Assembly (NCBI GenBank): GCA_027627225.1
Contig: JAPFQT010000409.1
Span: 62,001 to 126,000 of the forward strand
Reading direction: 5' to 3'
Source: Congeria kusceri
Lineage: Eukaryota; Mollusca; Bivalvia; Myida; Dreissenidae
Length of the DNA: 64,000 bases
Positions 7,670-20,046 of this stretch are shown piece after piece. Made by a program: the position numbers and the translations under genes. A model generated the notes under the pieces. It had not been told where the DNA came from. It searched no databases and was given only the letters and a program-made list of their open reading frames with translations. The number at the start of each line of letters is the position of its first letter. Position 1 is the first letter of the stretch.

Positions 7670-8275
7670 TTACCTGACGTCCTGGCGACACTTACTATAG
7701 AAATGATCCCTAAGAGTAAGGTCTTAACCGTAAATGCTGTTTTGTGGTTTATATACTCATGCGATTTTTCGACCGTGCAGAGAAGCATTTGAATATTGAA
7801 TATGTGAGATTTCTTTATGTCACCATATACCTTTAATTTACTATGTATTTTATTACACTTTTATTAAACGTTTCGGAAAATAATAGTATTTATTTTATAA
7901 TATTTACATTTTGCTTTTATATTTACTGAATGAAATTAATAGAAAATGAGATCATTAATTGTCGATTAACATTAACAGACATATATAGGGGGAGTAATTG
8001 AAACGTCACTTCCGATCAAGACTTGAAGTGTTTGAGTTGTCTCGCTTAGATTGCTTCATTCCAAACGTTACATTAAAAGTTGTAGTTAATAAGTGTGAGT
8101 TTACAAATATCAACACAAGGCAAAATATGTGACTATGCCAGTTTTCACTCTCATACTTATTCTACACTTTATTTAGCAATGAAAACGGCTTTGACATTTT
8201 TTTTATTTTACTCGTTATTATGATTAAGCCTAGATTTCAGTTTACGAGAGCTGAGTCACACTGAGTCGTAGGACT
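7670..8275 (+). repeat. Segment D2 of U0, old duplicate of D1
   Basis: Aligns with D1 (1430-2350) once the 284-bp element in D1 is removed. The best blocks are aatgatccct, ttgtggttta, tttttcgacc, tatgtgaga, cttagattgcttcat, and ttatgatta followed by gagagctg. It is full of stops in all frames. It is followed by a short run of gtcgcaggact direct repeats (8276-8335) that leads into the next array. Confidence 0.72.
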
Positions 8276-8398
8276 TTCGAGTCGCAGGACTCTTGAGGTT
8301 TTTGACGTTTTTGCCTAAGTCGCAGGACTCCAACAGACAAACACAAAACATTACCACGTCCTTCGTTGGTCCAGCGCTGGTCTTGCGTCGACGTAAGT

Positions 8399-11300
8399 TG
8401 TATTTAAAAACAACGTATGTCAATACAGTCGTAGGTTGGCGTAGGTAGTACGTTAAGAACGCAGGTGCACGCAGGTCGACGAAAGTCATCTAAAGTGGAC
8501 GTAGGTGGTCGTGCGCTGCTTAAGTACGACTACGCACGACAACGTACTACGGCCTACGTCGACGTATGTTGTCTTGTATTCAGACGTACGACTTCGCGCG
8601 GTACAGTCTCCTGACCAATATTCATGTTAATTGTTTGTTTCTGTATGTTGTTGCACAATTTAGTTCAGCAGCTTTTCCTGATTGCCACAATGAAACAATG
8701 ACCATTACCCTATGCCTGTGATACGTACGATGTTACATGATATCTGGATCTGGGCCTCTCAATGCGGCAATAATGCAACATGAGAAGCCAAACAGACCGG
8801 ATTTTAAAACATGATTTTGCAATACCATGTCAGCATCAATTGCTTTCGGCAACAATATTAAAACGGATTTTAAGAGAGATATTGTGTCTAGTAAATAAGG
8901 CCCATTCCCATAATATGTCGACGAAGTTTACTGAGGTACATAGGACATTGCATTGGAAACTCTGCATGCGCGTAATACAAACCTAGCGGAGGAAAACTTT
9001 ACTGGTTATAATTAATGTCCTTTCATTACTGAATAATATGTGAAACAATTAATCATGTTGATGGTATTGTATGTACCCTTGACGGTATGGCAAACATAAT
9101 AGCATTATTGTCTTCTAAGTTGGGAGGGTGTAAGGCTCCGCTAAATATGTGACTAGTATCCATATAAGATTATTTGAATCTGTAGACAGCAATATACGAT
9201 CAAATGTCTGATTTGTTTATTGAACTGTACGATTATCTGACCATAGCGCGGCAGTTTAATATTAAAGTCCAAGCAATGTGTTTTCAGACATGTTAAGAAT
9301 ATTTTTCAGCAATGAAGTATAATGTTGGTATCTTGCGTGGTCGTAAGTCAGTCATACATGACCTAAAATATTCTTGAGTCGACATACGACAACAAAGTCC
9401 ATCGTACGTCGACGCAGGAGCTCTGTCTTGCACTGTTGTATAACCATTTACGTTCACGCAGCTGTGCGTTGGACATATGTCACGTCGACGTACGACTTCG
9501 CTGATGTCAGATTTCTTCAATACGACGCAGGACATGACATACGACGTCCTTTTTAAAAACAACGTATGTCAATACAGTCGTAGGTTGGCGTAGGTAGTAC
9601 GTTAAGAACGCAGGTGCACGCAGGTCGACGAAAGTCATCTAAAGTGGACGTAGGTGGTCGTGCGCTGCTTAAGTACGACTACGCACGACAACGTACTACG
9701 GCCTACGTCGACGTATGTTGTCTTGTATTCAGACGTACGACTTCGCGCGGTACAGTCTCCTGACCAATATTCATGTTAATTGTTTGTTTCTGTATGTTGT
9801 TGCACAATTTAGTTCAGCAGCTTTTCCTGATTGCCACAATGAAACAATGACCATTACCCTATGCCTGTGATACGTACGATGTTACATGATATCTGGATCT
9901 GGGCCTCTCAAGGCGGCAATAATGCAACATGAGAAGCCAAACAGACCGGATTTTAAAACATGATTTTGCAATACCATGTCAACATCAATTGCTTTCGGCA
10001 ACAATATTAAAACGGATTTTAAGAGAGATATTGTGTCTAGTAAATAAGGCCCATTCCCATAATATGTCGACGAAGTTTACTGAGGTACATAGGACATTGC
10101 ATTGAAAACTCTGCATGCGCGTAATACAAACCTAGCGGAGGAAAACTTTACTGGTTATAATTAATGTCCTTTCCTTACTGAATAATATGTAAAACAATTA
10201 ATCATGTTGATGGTAATGTATGTACCCTTGACGGTATGGCAAACATAATAGCATTATTGTCTTCTAAGTTGGGAGGGTGTAAGGCTCCGCTAAATATGTA
10301 ACTAGTATCCATATAAGATTATTTGAAACTGTAGACAGTAATATACGATCAATATACGGCAGTTTAATATTAAAGTCCAAGCAATGTGTTTTCAGACGTG
10401 TTAAGAATATTTTTCAGCAATGAAGTATAATGTTGGTATCTTGCGTGGTCGTAAGTCAGTCATACATGACCTAAAACATTCTTGAGTCGACATACGACAA
10501 CAAAGTCCATCGTACGTCGACGCAGGAGCTCTGTCTTGCACTGTTGTATAACCATTTACGTTCACGCAGCTGTGCGTTGGACATATGTCACGTCGACGTA
10601 CGACTTCGCTGATGTCAGATTTCTTCAATACGACGCAGGACATGACATACGACGTTGTATTTAAAAACAACGTATGTCAATACAGTCGTAGGTTGGCGTA
10701 GGTAGTACATTAAGAACGCAGGTGCACGCAGGTCGACGAAAGTCATCTAAAGTGGACGTAGGTGGTCGTGCGCTGCTTAAGTACGACTACGCACGACAAC
10801 GTACTACGGCCTACGTCGACGTATGTTGTCTTGTATTCAGACGTACGACTTCGCGCGGTACAGTCTCCTGACCAATATTCATGTTAATTGTTTGTTTCTG
10901 TATGTTGTTGCACAATTTAGTTCAGCAGCTTTTCCTGATTGCCACAATGAAACAATGACCATTACCCTATGCCTGTGATACGTACGATGTTACATGATAT
11001 CTGGATCTGGGCCTCTCAAGGCGGCAATAATGCAACATGAGAAGCCAAACAGACCGGATTTTAAAACATGATTTTGCAATACCATGTCAGCATCAATTGC
11101 TTTCGGCAACAATATTAAAACGGATTTTAAGAGAGATATTGTGTCTAGTAAATAAGGCCCATTCCCATAATATGTCGACGAAGTTTACTGAGGTACATAG
11201 GACATTGCATTGAAAACTCTGCATGCGCGTAATACAAACCTAGCGGAGGAAAACTTTACTGGTTATAATTAATGTCCTTTCATTACTGAATAATATGTGA

Positions 11301-12912
11301 AACAATTAATCATGTTGATGGTATTGTATGTACCCTTGACGGTATGGCAAACATAATAGCATTATTGTCTTCTAAGTTGGGAGGGTGTAAGGCTCCGCTA
11401 AATATGTGACTAGTATCCATATAAGATTATTTGAATCTGTAGACAGCAATATACGATCAAATGTCTGATTTGTTTATTGAACTGTACGATTATCTGACCA
11501 TAGCGCGGCAGTTTAATATTAAAGTCCAAGCAATGTGTTTTCAGACATGTTAAGAATATTTTTCAGCAATGAAGTATAATGTTGGTATCTTGCGTGGTCG
11601 TAAGTCAGTCATACATGACCTAAAATATTCTTGAGTCGACATACGACAACAAAGTCCATCGTACGTCGACGCAGGAGCTCTGTCTTGCACTGTTGTATAA
11701 CCATTTACGTTCACGCAGCTGTGCGTTGGACATATGTCACGTCGACGTACGACTTCGCTGATGTCAGATTTCTTCAATACGACGCAGGACATGACATACG
11801 ACGTCCTTTTTAAAAACAACGTATGTCAATACAGTCGTAGGTTGGCGTAGGTAGTACGTTAAGAACGCAGGTGCACGCAGGTCGACGAAAGTCATCTAAA
11901 GTGGACGTAGGTGGTCGTGCGCTGCTTAAGTACGACTACGCACGACAACGTACTACGGCCTACGTCGACGTATGTTGTCTTGTATTCAGACGTACGACTT
12001 CGCGCGGTACAGTCTCCTGACCAATATTCATGTTAATTGTTTGTTTCTGTATGTTGTTGCACAATTTAGTTCAGCAGCTTTTCCTGATTGCCACAATGAA
12101 ACAATGACCATTACCCTATGCCTGTGATACGTACGATGTTACATGATATCTGGATCTGGGCCTCTCAAGGCGGCAATAATGCAACATGAGAAGCCAAACA
12201 GACCGGATTTTAAAACATGATTTTGCAATACCATGTCAACATCAATTGCTTTCGGCAACAATATTAAAACGGATTTTAAGAGAGATATTGTGTCTAGTAA
12301 ATAAGGCCCATTCCCATAATATGTCGACGAAGTTTACTGAGGTACATAGGACATTGCATTGAAAACTCTGCATGCGCGTAATACAAACCTAGCGGAGGAA
12401 AACTTTACTGGTTATAATTAATGTCCTTTCCTTACTGAATAATATGTAAAACAATTAATCATGTTGATGGTAATGTATGTACCCTTGACGGTATGGCAAA
12501 CATAATAGCATTATTGTCTTCTAAGTTGGGAGGGTGTAAGGCTCCGCTAAATATGTGACTAGTATCCATATAAGATTATTTGAAACTGTAGACAGTAATA
12601 TACGATCAATATACGGCAGTTTAATATTAAAGTCCAAGCAATGTGTTTTCAGACGTGTTAAGAATATTTTTCAGCAATGAAGTATAATGTTGGTATCTTG
12701 CGTGGTCGTAAGTCAGTCATGCATGACCTAAAACATTCTTGAGTCGACATACGACAACAAAGTCCATCGTACGTCGACGCAGGAGCTCTGTCTTGCACTG
12801 TTGTATAACCATTTACGTTCACGCAGCTGTGCGTTGGACATATGTCACGTCGACGTACGACTTCGCTGATGTCAGATTTCTTCAATACGACGCAGGACAT
12901 GACATACGACGT
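8399..12912 (+). repeat. Four-copy sub-repeat array of U1 (A-B-A-B)
   Basis: Copies lie at 8399-9547 (A, 1149 bp), 9548-10655 (B, 1108 bp), 10656-11804 (A, 1149 bp) and 11805-12912 (B, 1108 bp). The joint after each A reads cctttttaaa; the joint after the first B reads tgtatttaaa. The second A copy is mixed: it has the 41-bp A block and A-type 3' sites but two B-type sites in its first half. Confidence 0.95.
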
Positions 12913-13073
12913 CCTACGTCCTGCGCAGGTTCACGCAAGACTAAGTAGGAATCTAGCCTCCAGTCGGAAACTGTTTAAACATCCATTAACGACAGATTGT
13001 TTGACTAAAGACATTAATACGTAAGAACACGCAGGTCTCTATCAGGATTTTTAGTCGTAGACCTGTCTTATAC

Positions 13074-13994
13074 CTGTCTTGGATGCTGTGCGACTAGGAT
13101 TTTAAATAATGATCCCTACGGGTCATGTCTTAACTAACCAGTTATGTTGTGGTTTAAATCCATCTTCGGTTTTTCGACCTAATGGTGAATTTTTTTAATA
13201 TTGGTTATGTGAGAATTCTTTAAACCATCACATATCTTAAATTTATTACGGAATAAATAGGCATTTTGTTGAAATCTACCGAAAGGTTCATATTTATTGT
13301 ATAATATGTGTATTTCGGCTTATATATACATCTCTGGAAAGTATTAGAAAATGCGATTATTAGCAGTTTGTTGATAAACATTGATAAACCTAGGGGAAAT
13401 AATTTAATCGCCAGTTCCAATCAAGACCGTGAAGTTGACGAGTTGTCTCTCTTAGATTGCTTCATCCATAACCGGTACATAACACAAGCTGGTCTACATT
13501 ATGTGCCCAAGTTGGGAAATGAACAAAAGACACACCATAAATTAGGTGACAACGTAGTTCAGATTCTCGAACTTAGTCTTAACTTAAGCAAATAATTTTT
13601 ACCAATAAAACTGTTGTGACAAGGTTTAATAATGTAAAGCAGGGGCGTAGCTTCCTTTAGGCACTATCGGCACGTGCCTATACATTTTTTCCAGTGTACT
13701 TTCTCGGCTGTGTTAATACTTCATTGTCAATTAAGTCAGTATGAATTTCATGAAACACACGCTTATTTTACAATTATTTTGTAGAGTCGGGGTGTAGCTG
13801 AAGTTAGCTATTTGTAGGCACATACGAGTATAAACACTCCTGGTCCAAATTATCGCGTACAGCGTCATTTTGTAGATTCCACCTATTGTGCCTATACATT
13901 TTTGAACCCAAGCTACGCCCCTGTAAGGTGTCTTATGATTACCATGACGACTAGGCTTCAATTGATGAGAGCTCATAGTCACTGGAACCTAGCC
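13074..13994 (+). repeat. Segment D1 of U1
   Basis: Near-identical to the U0 copy, including its inserted element at 13640-13923. Confidence 0.72.
13640..13923. mobile_element. MITE-like element, U1 copy
   Basis: Same ends and length as the U0 copy; it reached this site by unit duplication, not by independent insertion. Confidence 0.72.
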
Positions 13995-14949
13995 TTAATC
14001 GAAAGTGAATGCCGTGGCAATGGGGCTGGCCATCCTCTTTTTGTTTTTCTTAAAAAATGTTTGAATTTCTGTATTAAAAACAAACCGTTCGCCGAACGAC
14101 AAATTGGATACAAGAACACATTTTCTTAACAGGCGAGATCAAGCATCAAATCTCTTTAACTTACCGTTCAATGACGAGATCCCAGCTATTTCTGCATTGC
14201 GTAATTGAATAGTGAATATTGTCAGAATATGACAATTAGTACGCAAGGGCTACAGTGTGGGTGTTGAAACTAGCACCAACTCTTGTCTTCGCTGTGTAGG
14301 GGATAGTGGAAAGAGCCAGAGTGCTGCACCCTGCTCCTTTCTTTTTGTTCGCCCCTGCTGCCCCTCTAGACTGGCCGCCAGGGAAATTTTGAATATAATA
14401 TATTTATAAATTTAGTATAGTTGTGCAAGTATTCAATCACCAATGAAGCGCCCATGTTTTAAAATTAAATTAAAGAACATTAAAATAAAAAAATAAAACG
14501 ATAAAAAAACTCTTATTAACCCAAAATTATAAGAAAATGTCAAAGAACTCGTCGAGCTTCCCACGGGCCATTTTAGTAGGAACCTGTACCTTTATCTCGT
14601 CATAGATCTTTTCCTGTCCTGCCAGTTCGAAACTTTCCCATCACCTGTTCTTTGTTCAACGAAATGAAACAATTTTTGTCAGCATATTACATTCAAAGGC
14701 GGCTTTAGAGCGGGCGGTGGCGGCGTACGCCCCCACTAAAATTGTCCAAAAATAGATTTTTAAACCTTACAAAAACTGAAACATCTGCATTTTGATGCAA
14801 TAACTTTCTTTCAGTTTATTGCAAATATTTACCCGCTCTGGGATATTTGCGTTAAATTGTTCCGTTTGACGATATTGCACCGTTCCGATACATGTATCTT
14901 TACATGTAAGAGACAAAAGTAGTTTGTTTACAGTTACTTATCATATTTA

Positions 14950-15264
14950 CGCCCCCTCTAACTAGAAGTCCCGCCTCCCTCTAACTAGAAGTCCCGCCCA
15001 TTCTAACTAGAAGTCCCGCCCCCTCTAAATAGAAGTCCCGCCCCCTCTAACTAGAAGCCACCCCTCTGCCTAGAAGTCCCGCCCCCTCTAATTAGAAGTC
15101 CCGCCCCTCTAACTAGAAGTCCCGCCCCGTCTAACTAGAAGTCCCGCCCCCTCTAACTAGAAGTCCCTCCCCTCTCTAACTAGAAGTCCCGCCACCCTCT
15201 AACTAGAAGTCCCGTCCCCTCTAACTAGAAGTCCCGCCCTCCTCTAAATAGAAGTCCCGCCCCC
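14950..15264. repeat. Minisatellite, U1 copy
   Basis: 14 repeats in the same variant order; two private changes (cgcccattc near 14998, ccccgtcta near 15127). Its partner sequence upstream is also mutated (gagcgggcgg at 14708). Confidence 0.93.
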
Positions 15265-15763
15265 GTGTCCGGTATGGGTGTAGTTTTGTGAATATCTAAC
15301 ATTTATAAATCATAGGTTGGCGCTAAGAAATCTGAATTAGTAGCCAAAAAGTTCATTTTGCCACAATAACCGTTATTTTGAAATATTTTCACCAATAGTG
15401 TGAAATATGCTTCATTTTGAAATAGTTTCTGATTATTTAGTAGCCAATTAGAAGTTGCTATAGGCGCGTCTAGTAGCGCTAACATAGTACATCTATTTAT
15501 TTTATTTGTATTTACTTTATTTGCTTCCTTGATATTAGACCCACTTTTGTAGTCTATAACATACTAATTTTATAAGTGACTATAGTAAACAGGAAACCTA
15601 ATGAAAGCCGAGCACTTTTGTTTTTGTTATCATCACTCCTCATCAGACGGTATTAATTGGGCTCGTGTATGCTATTACGAATCCCGTTATACTGATTTAA
15701 TCGCCAATTAATCGATTAATAAATGCATCATTCTGCTGCATCTGCATTATGCACGATAGAGTA

Positions 15764-15926
15764 CTCCGCATTCCTATTCACGGTCGCTCGGTGTACCACG
15801 CCCATTACAGGGCGCGCGCTGTGACGTCACCTTACCCATCTCGCTACTGCACAGTAGTGGCTTTGTAAGCTAGTTATTGAGTAGATCTGGTAGTAAAATA
15901 ACCACTTTCATTTCGGAGTTTACAAA
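15764..15926 (+). promoter_or_regulatory. Promoter-like region, U1
   Basis: CRE palindrome intact at 15822-15829. Confidence 0.5.
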
Positions 15927-16046
15927 ATGGGGGACGAGCAGCCAGAAACGTTACAGGTTCACCTAAGTAGGCCTGACTCTGGATTATCGTGGGGATTTCG
16001 TTTACAAGGGGGCGTGGATTTTAATACCCCTTTATCGGTACAAGTG
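15927..16046 (+). CDS. PDZ-LIM first exon, U1 copy
   Basis: Same 40-residue peptide as U0, donor intact at 16047. Separated from the preceding copy by 11644 bp because of the long sub-repeat array. Confidence 0.84.
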
Positions 16047-16441
16047 GTGAGTGTTACATTTAAATCTTTTCGTTTTATCTCGATTTCACTGTATAGTTAC
16101 TCAATAGATATTTTACGCAAGATACACCCAATGTTTACGTTTCAAATACAGCTGTGTTTTCTATACTAATGTAAAGATACGGTCTAATAACCAGTTTAAA
16201 TGTGAAACGCCTTAAGTATAGGTCAAAGTGTACTTAGGATATGTTTAATTATTATCGATAGGATCAGATCTAACTGCAAGTTAAACTTTTGAACCAGATT
16301 TTAACAATTACAATGTGTTGTACCATGCAATGCATTTAAAACCAACAGGTAATTTCTGGCTGATTGACATTTGGTGTAACAGAATACTGCAGAAGGAGGC
16401 TGGGTAAAACTAAATAAGGAAGCTGGGCTGATTATCATACT

Positions 16442-16454
16442 GTTGCTAGGCAAC
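16442..16454. promoter_or_regulatory. X-box-like palindrome, U1
   Basis: Unchanged. Confidence 0.5.
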
Positions 16455-16673
16455 CAGTGTTTGCAGAAGTGATTGTTATTTTTTCCTGGTTATTACCTGT
16501 GTACATTGTAAATAGACTGTAGGCTTATCAGCTGAGCGCTTTCACACACAAGCAGGGGCACAGGCATGCAAGCTGTCATTGTATATTCATCTGGGTAGGT
16601 TAACTGATGCTATCAATGTCAGATAGGTGTATGTTGTAATTAGACAGAGAGTGTTTGTTCAGTTCAACCCCGT

Positions 16674-17708
16674 TCACACATAGCCTGCGACCAACTAAAG
16701 ACCAACTCCTGACCATCAACGACCAATGGTTGCTGACAGTCTTAAAAAGGTAGTTAACAGGTTGTTGGAGGTCGGCGGCTGGTCTTCAGACCCATTTTGG
16801 TCGCAGATGGTCTTTGATGTTGCATCTAAGACTGTTTGCCGACCAAACAGGTCGTTGAAGGTTTTTTTCGGTTTTATTTAGTCGGCGATCAATCGCTGAC
16901 TGGTGTGAGACAATCGCCGACTAGTCGCAGACCAAGCGTGACTTGTCGCAGACCAATTTTTCATCGCCGACTGGTAAGCGATTGATCGCCGGCTGATTGC
17001 CGATTAGTTGCAGACCATCTTACGACCGCTCGCCATGTTACCTTCGTCTCCAAAACACATTTTAAAATGCACGCACAATTTTACAATCATTTTTTTAAAC
17101 GTGACAAGAAACGTAATAGTTACCGTATAATTTAAAAGTGTTAGCATGCCTTTTCAAATAAGGGGGAGAGCAAGGACAAGAGGATGTTGCTGGATATGGA
17201 AAGTGTACTTGATAGTTTACCTTAAAATTTAAATGTGCTGCCGTGCATAGTAGAGAATAATAATATAAAAATTACAAATGAATTAAAAAATCAACAAAAC
17301 AAATTCAGTTTCTTAAATTTTCACAAGACATAGATTAAAATATAGCCCAATGTTGTATATATAGGCAAACGTTTTTTGAACAATGAGAAAAACCATAGAA
17401 CTTAATTAAATATAGAATAATCCTAATTCCGCCCACCGAGCGTCGAAAACCAGTCGCCAACCAATTGCCAACTAGTCGCCAACAATCGCCAACTAGTCGC
17501 CAGCCAGTCTTTGATGGTTGTTGATGGTCGGAAGACAATCGCCGACTTTTCGTACAACCGGTCGCTGACCGGTCTTTGATCAATCGCTGACCAGTCTGCA
17601 ACTAAAATTCAACTGCTTTTTTGTGGATTTTGGTCGCCAGAGGTTGTCGTTGGTCGCTGCAAATTTTAGTTGTTGGTGTTCGGTAATCGGTCGGCGACTT
17701 ATGTGTGA
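16674..17708. mobile_element. TIR element, U1 copy
   Basis: 3 bp shorter than U0 because of a deletion in the A-rich core near 17287. Confidence 0.65.
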
Positions 17709-18428
17709 CCTAGGCTTTCATGGTAACCTTTGCATTAGTCTCATTTAATTAGCCATTCAACTAACTTGTGTTTCATATTAGTTAGGGCTAAATTTGCTGT
17801 AACTGGCAAATATTGAAATAATATTTTTTATGAAAAAAGTACGTCACTATTTGACCAGCACCTAACAACCATCTATGCGCTATCTATGAATTACAGATTT
17901 TTGTCCTATGACATAACCAATTCTTTGCGTAATGTTATATTTTTATAGTGAAAAGTTGAATATCAGTTTAAACACATAACCTTGTGTTTTTGCAGTTCAG
18001 ATGTTGGTGTGGATTTCGCTCCTTTTTTCACAAAGTAGAGGCTATGAATCAGAGACTTTGGTACTTTTTATATTTCCCTTTGCCTTGTTCAGAAATTAAT
18101 GTTTAGGCTTAAGAATGTGTCACTAAATACACTTCTTTTTTTTCTACACTTGTTGAATAAAAATTTGCATGACATTATTGCACCTATCAATATTTTCCCC
18201 CAGGGGGGGGGGAAGGTCGGGCTGACCCAGGGGAATTTGACAAATATTAATTTTTTGGGGTCTAATTCCCTACCCAAGAGTCAAGCATATTTGTCCAGAT
18301 GGCGGATTTAGGTTAATGTAAAACATATTTCCCATCATAGTGACTGGTCATTTTTGCACGACATATACGCAAACACAATTAAATGGTTGTAATTTATCAA
18401 TACATAAATTATTATTACTATGATTATT

Positions 18429-18449
18429 GTTGTTGTTGTTGTTGTTGTT
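18429..18449 (+). repeat. GTT microsatellite (U1), 7 copies
   Basis: Two triplets longer than U0. Confidence 0.85.
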
Positions 18450-19159
18450 ATTATTATGTTAGTAGATATTCAAAATGTTAAAAGTGATGTGAAGGTCTGT
18501 CAATTCATAAGTTTCTTATGTCATCGGAATATTGACACACACGCATGAACATTCAATACTTATAATTGTTAGCACCCACACACAGACACTACCTATGTCT
18601 AGATAATTGTATTTGCTTTAGAACATCTTGTACATGCAGATTCCATGCAGATACGCAATCTGTACCTAATGTTTCCCAATGGTTAATGAACCGTCCATGT
18701 TGCAATGGCACTGGATATTTAGGAAAATCCTATTCCGCCTTTGACGTCGGTCTGCAGCATTAGTATAAACATGATTGACAAATGAAAGAAACGGGAAAAC
18801 TGCGATTATAAGTAATGGTGAGAAGTAAAACGTGCAATGTGCTTAAAGTAAGCTTTAAAGTGCGTATGTTAAATGAGGACCTTCGCTACAAACGCTTATT
18901 GACAAAGTCTGAAACCAACCGATCACGACAAAGATCGATGGCTACAAATGTCAACATTTAGCTAAATAAAATTTTCAACTTTTTCTTCATAAAACCGTCT
19001 AAAATACCTTCACATAAATAGGATTTCAACGGTTACGTTCGTAAAGAAAATGTCCAGCCGGTGGGAGCACTGCATAGCTGATTCACCCATAATCCCTTGG
19101 TGAATGGTCGGTAAAGCTGTATGTTGTTGTCTATTAATTTATGTTAAACGAACGCCACT

Positions 19160-19285
19160 CAGAATGCGCCCCCTTCCTCCAACTCCCCACTTAGGGAGGA
19201 GAGGAACGTTCATCAATGACAGAGGCCGAGTCGCTCTGCTTAGCGACAGCCTCTGCCCGCTTCGCGCTCAGAAGGGGGCGCTCTG
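19160..19285. repeat. GC-rich nested hairpin, U1
   Basis: All three stems intact. Confidence 0.6.
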
Positions 19286-19317
19286 TCTCGTCCTCGTGGT
19301 GTTCGGTCCCGTCAGTT

Positions 19318-19923
19318 TTACCTGACGTCCTGGCGACACTTACTATAGAAATGATCCCTAAGAGTAAGGTCTTAACCGTAAATGCTGTTTTGTGGTTTAT
19401 ATACTCATGCGATTTTTCGACCGTGCAGAGAAGCATTTGAATATTGAATATGTGAGATTTCTTTATGTCACCATATACCTTTAATTTACTATGTATTTTA
19501 TTACACTTTTATTAAACGTTTCGGAAAATAATAGTATTTATTTTATAATATTTTCATTTTGCTTTTATATTTACTGAATGAAATTAATAGAAAATGAGAT
19601 CATTAATTGTCGATTAACATTAACAGACATATATAGGGGGAGTAATTGAAACGTCACTTCCGATCAAGACTTGAAGTGTTTGAGTTGTCTCGCTTAGATT
19701 GCTTCATTCCAAACGTTACATTAAAAGTTGTAGTTAATAAGTGTGAGTTTACAAATATCAACACAAGGCAAAATATGTGACTATGCCAGTTTTCACTCTC
19801 ATACTTATTCTACACTTTATTTAGCAATGAAAACGGCTTTGACATTTTTTTTATTTTACTCGTTATTATGATTAAGCCTAGATTTCAGTTTACGAGAGCT
19901 GAGTCACACTGAGTCGTAGGACT
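19318..19923 (+). repeat. Segment D2 of U1
   Basis: One private T-for-A change (attttcattttgc) near 19552. Confidence 0.72.
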
Positions 19924-20046
19924 TTCGAGTCGCAGGACTCTTGAGGTTTTTGACGTTTTTGCCTAAGTCGCAGGACTCCAACAGACAAACACAAAACATT
20001 ACCACGTCCTTCGTTGGTCCAGCGCTGGTCTTGCGTCGACGTAAGT

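Larger units (their letters stand above)
1..8398 (+). repeat. 9.4-kb tandem unit U0, left-truncated
   Basis: The window opens inside the tail of an A-type sub-repeat, so the left part of this unit is missing. From 161 onward it carries every component of the complete units in the same order and orientation. It serves as the reference copy for the component descriptions below. Components in later units lie at near-constant offsets: +11644, +21035, +30422, +39817, +49207 and +58593 for anything between the array and the middle of the TIR element. Confidence 0.96.
8399..20046 (+). repeat. Tandem unit U1, long form (11648 bp)
   Basis: Complete unit, about 2.26 kb longer than the others. The excess equals one extra A+B sub-repeat dimer (1149 + 1108 bp), giving an A-B-A-B array at 8399-12912. 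The remainder aligns to the other units with only single-base changes and a 3-bp deletion near 17287. Confidence 0.97.

Noticed and set aside
7543..7792. Frames of 73-81 codons on both strands around the GC-rich hairpin
   Set aside because: They are complementary shadows of a palindrome, and one depends on a single base that differs in U0.
1430..8275. D1 and D2 as the two LTRs of a retrotransposon enclosing the PDZ exon
   Set aside because: They lack TG...CA ends and the enclosed DNA has no gag/pol. The two differ greatly from each other while the enclosed exon is intact.
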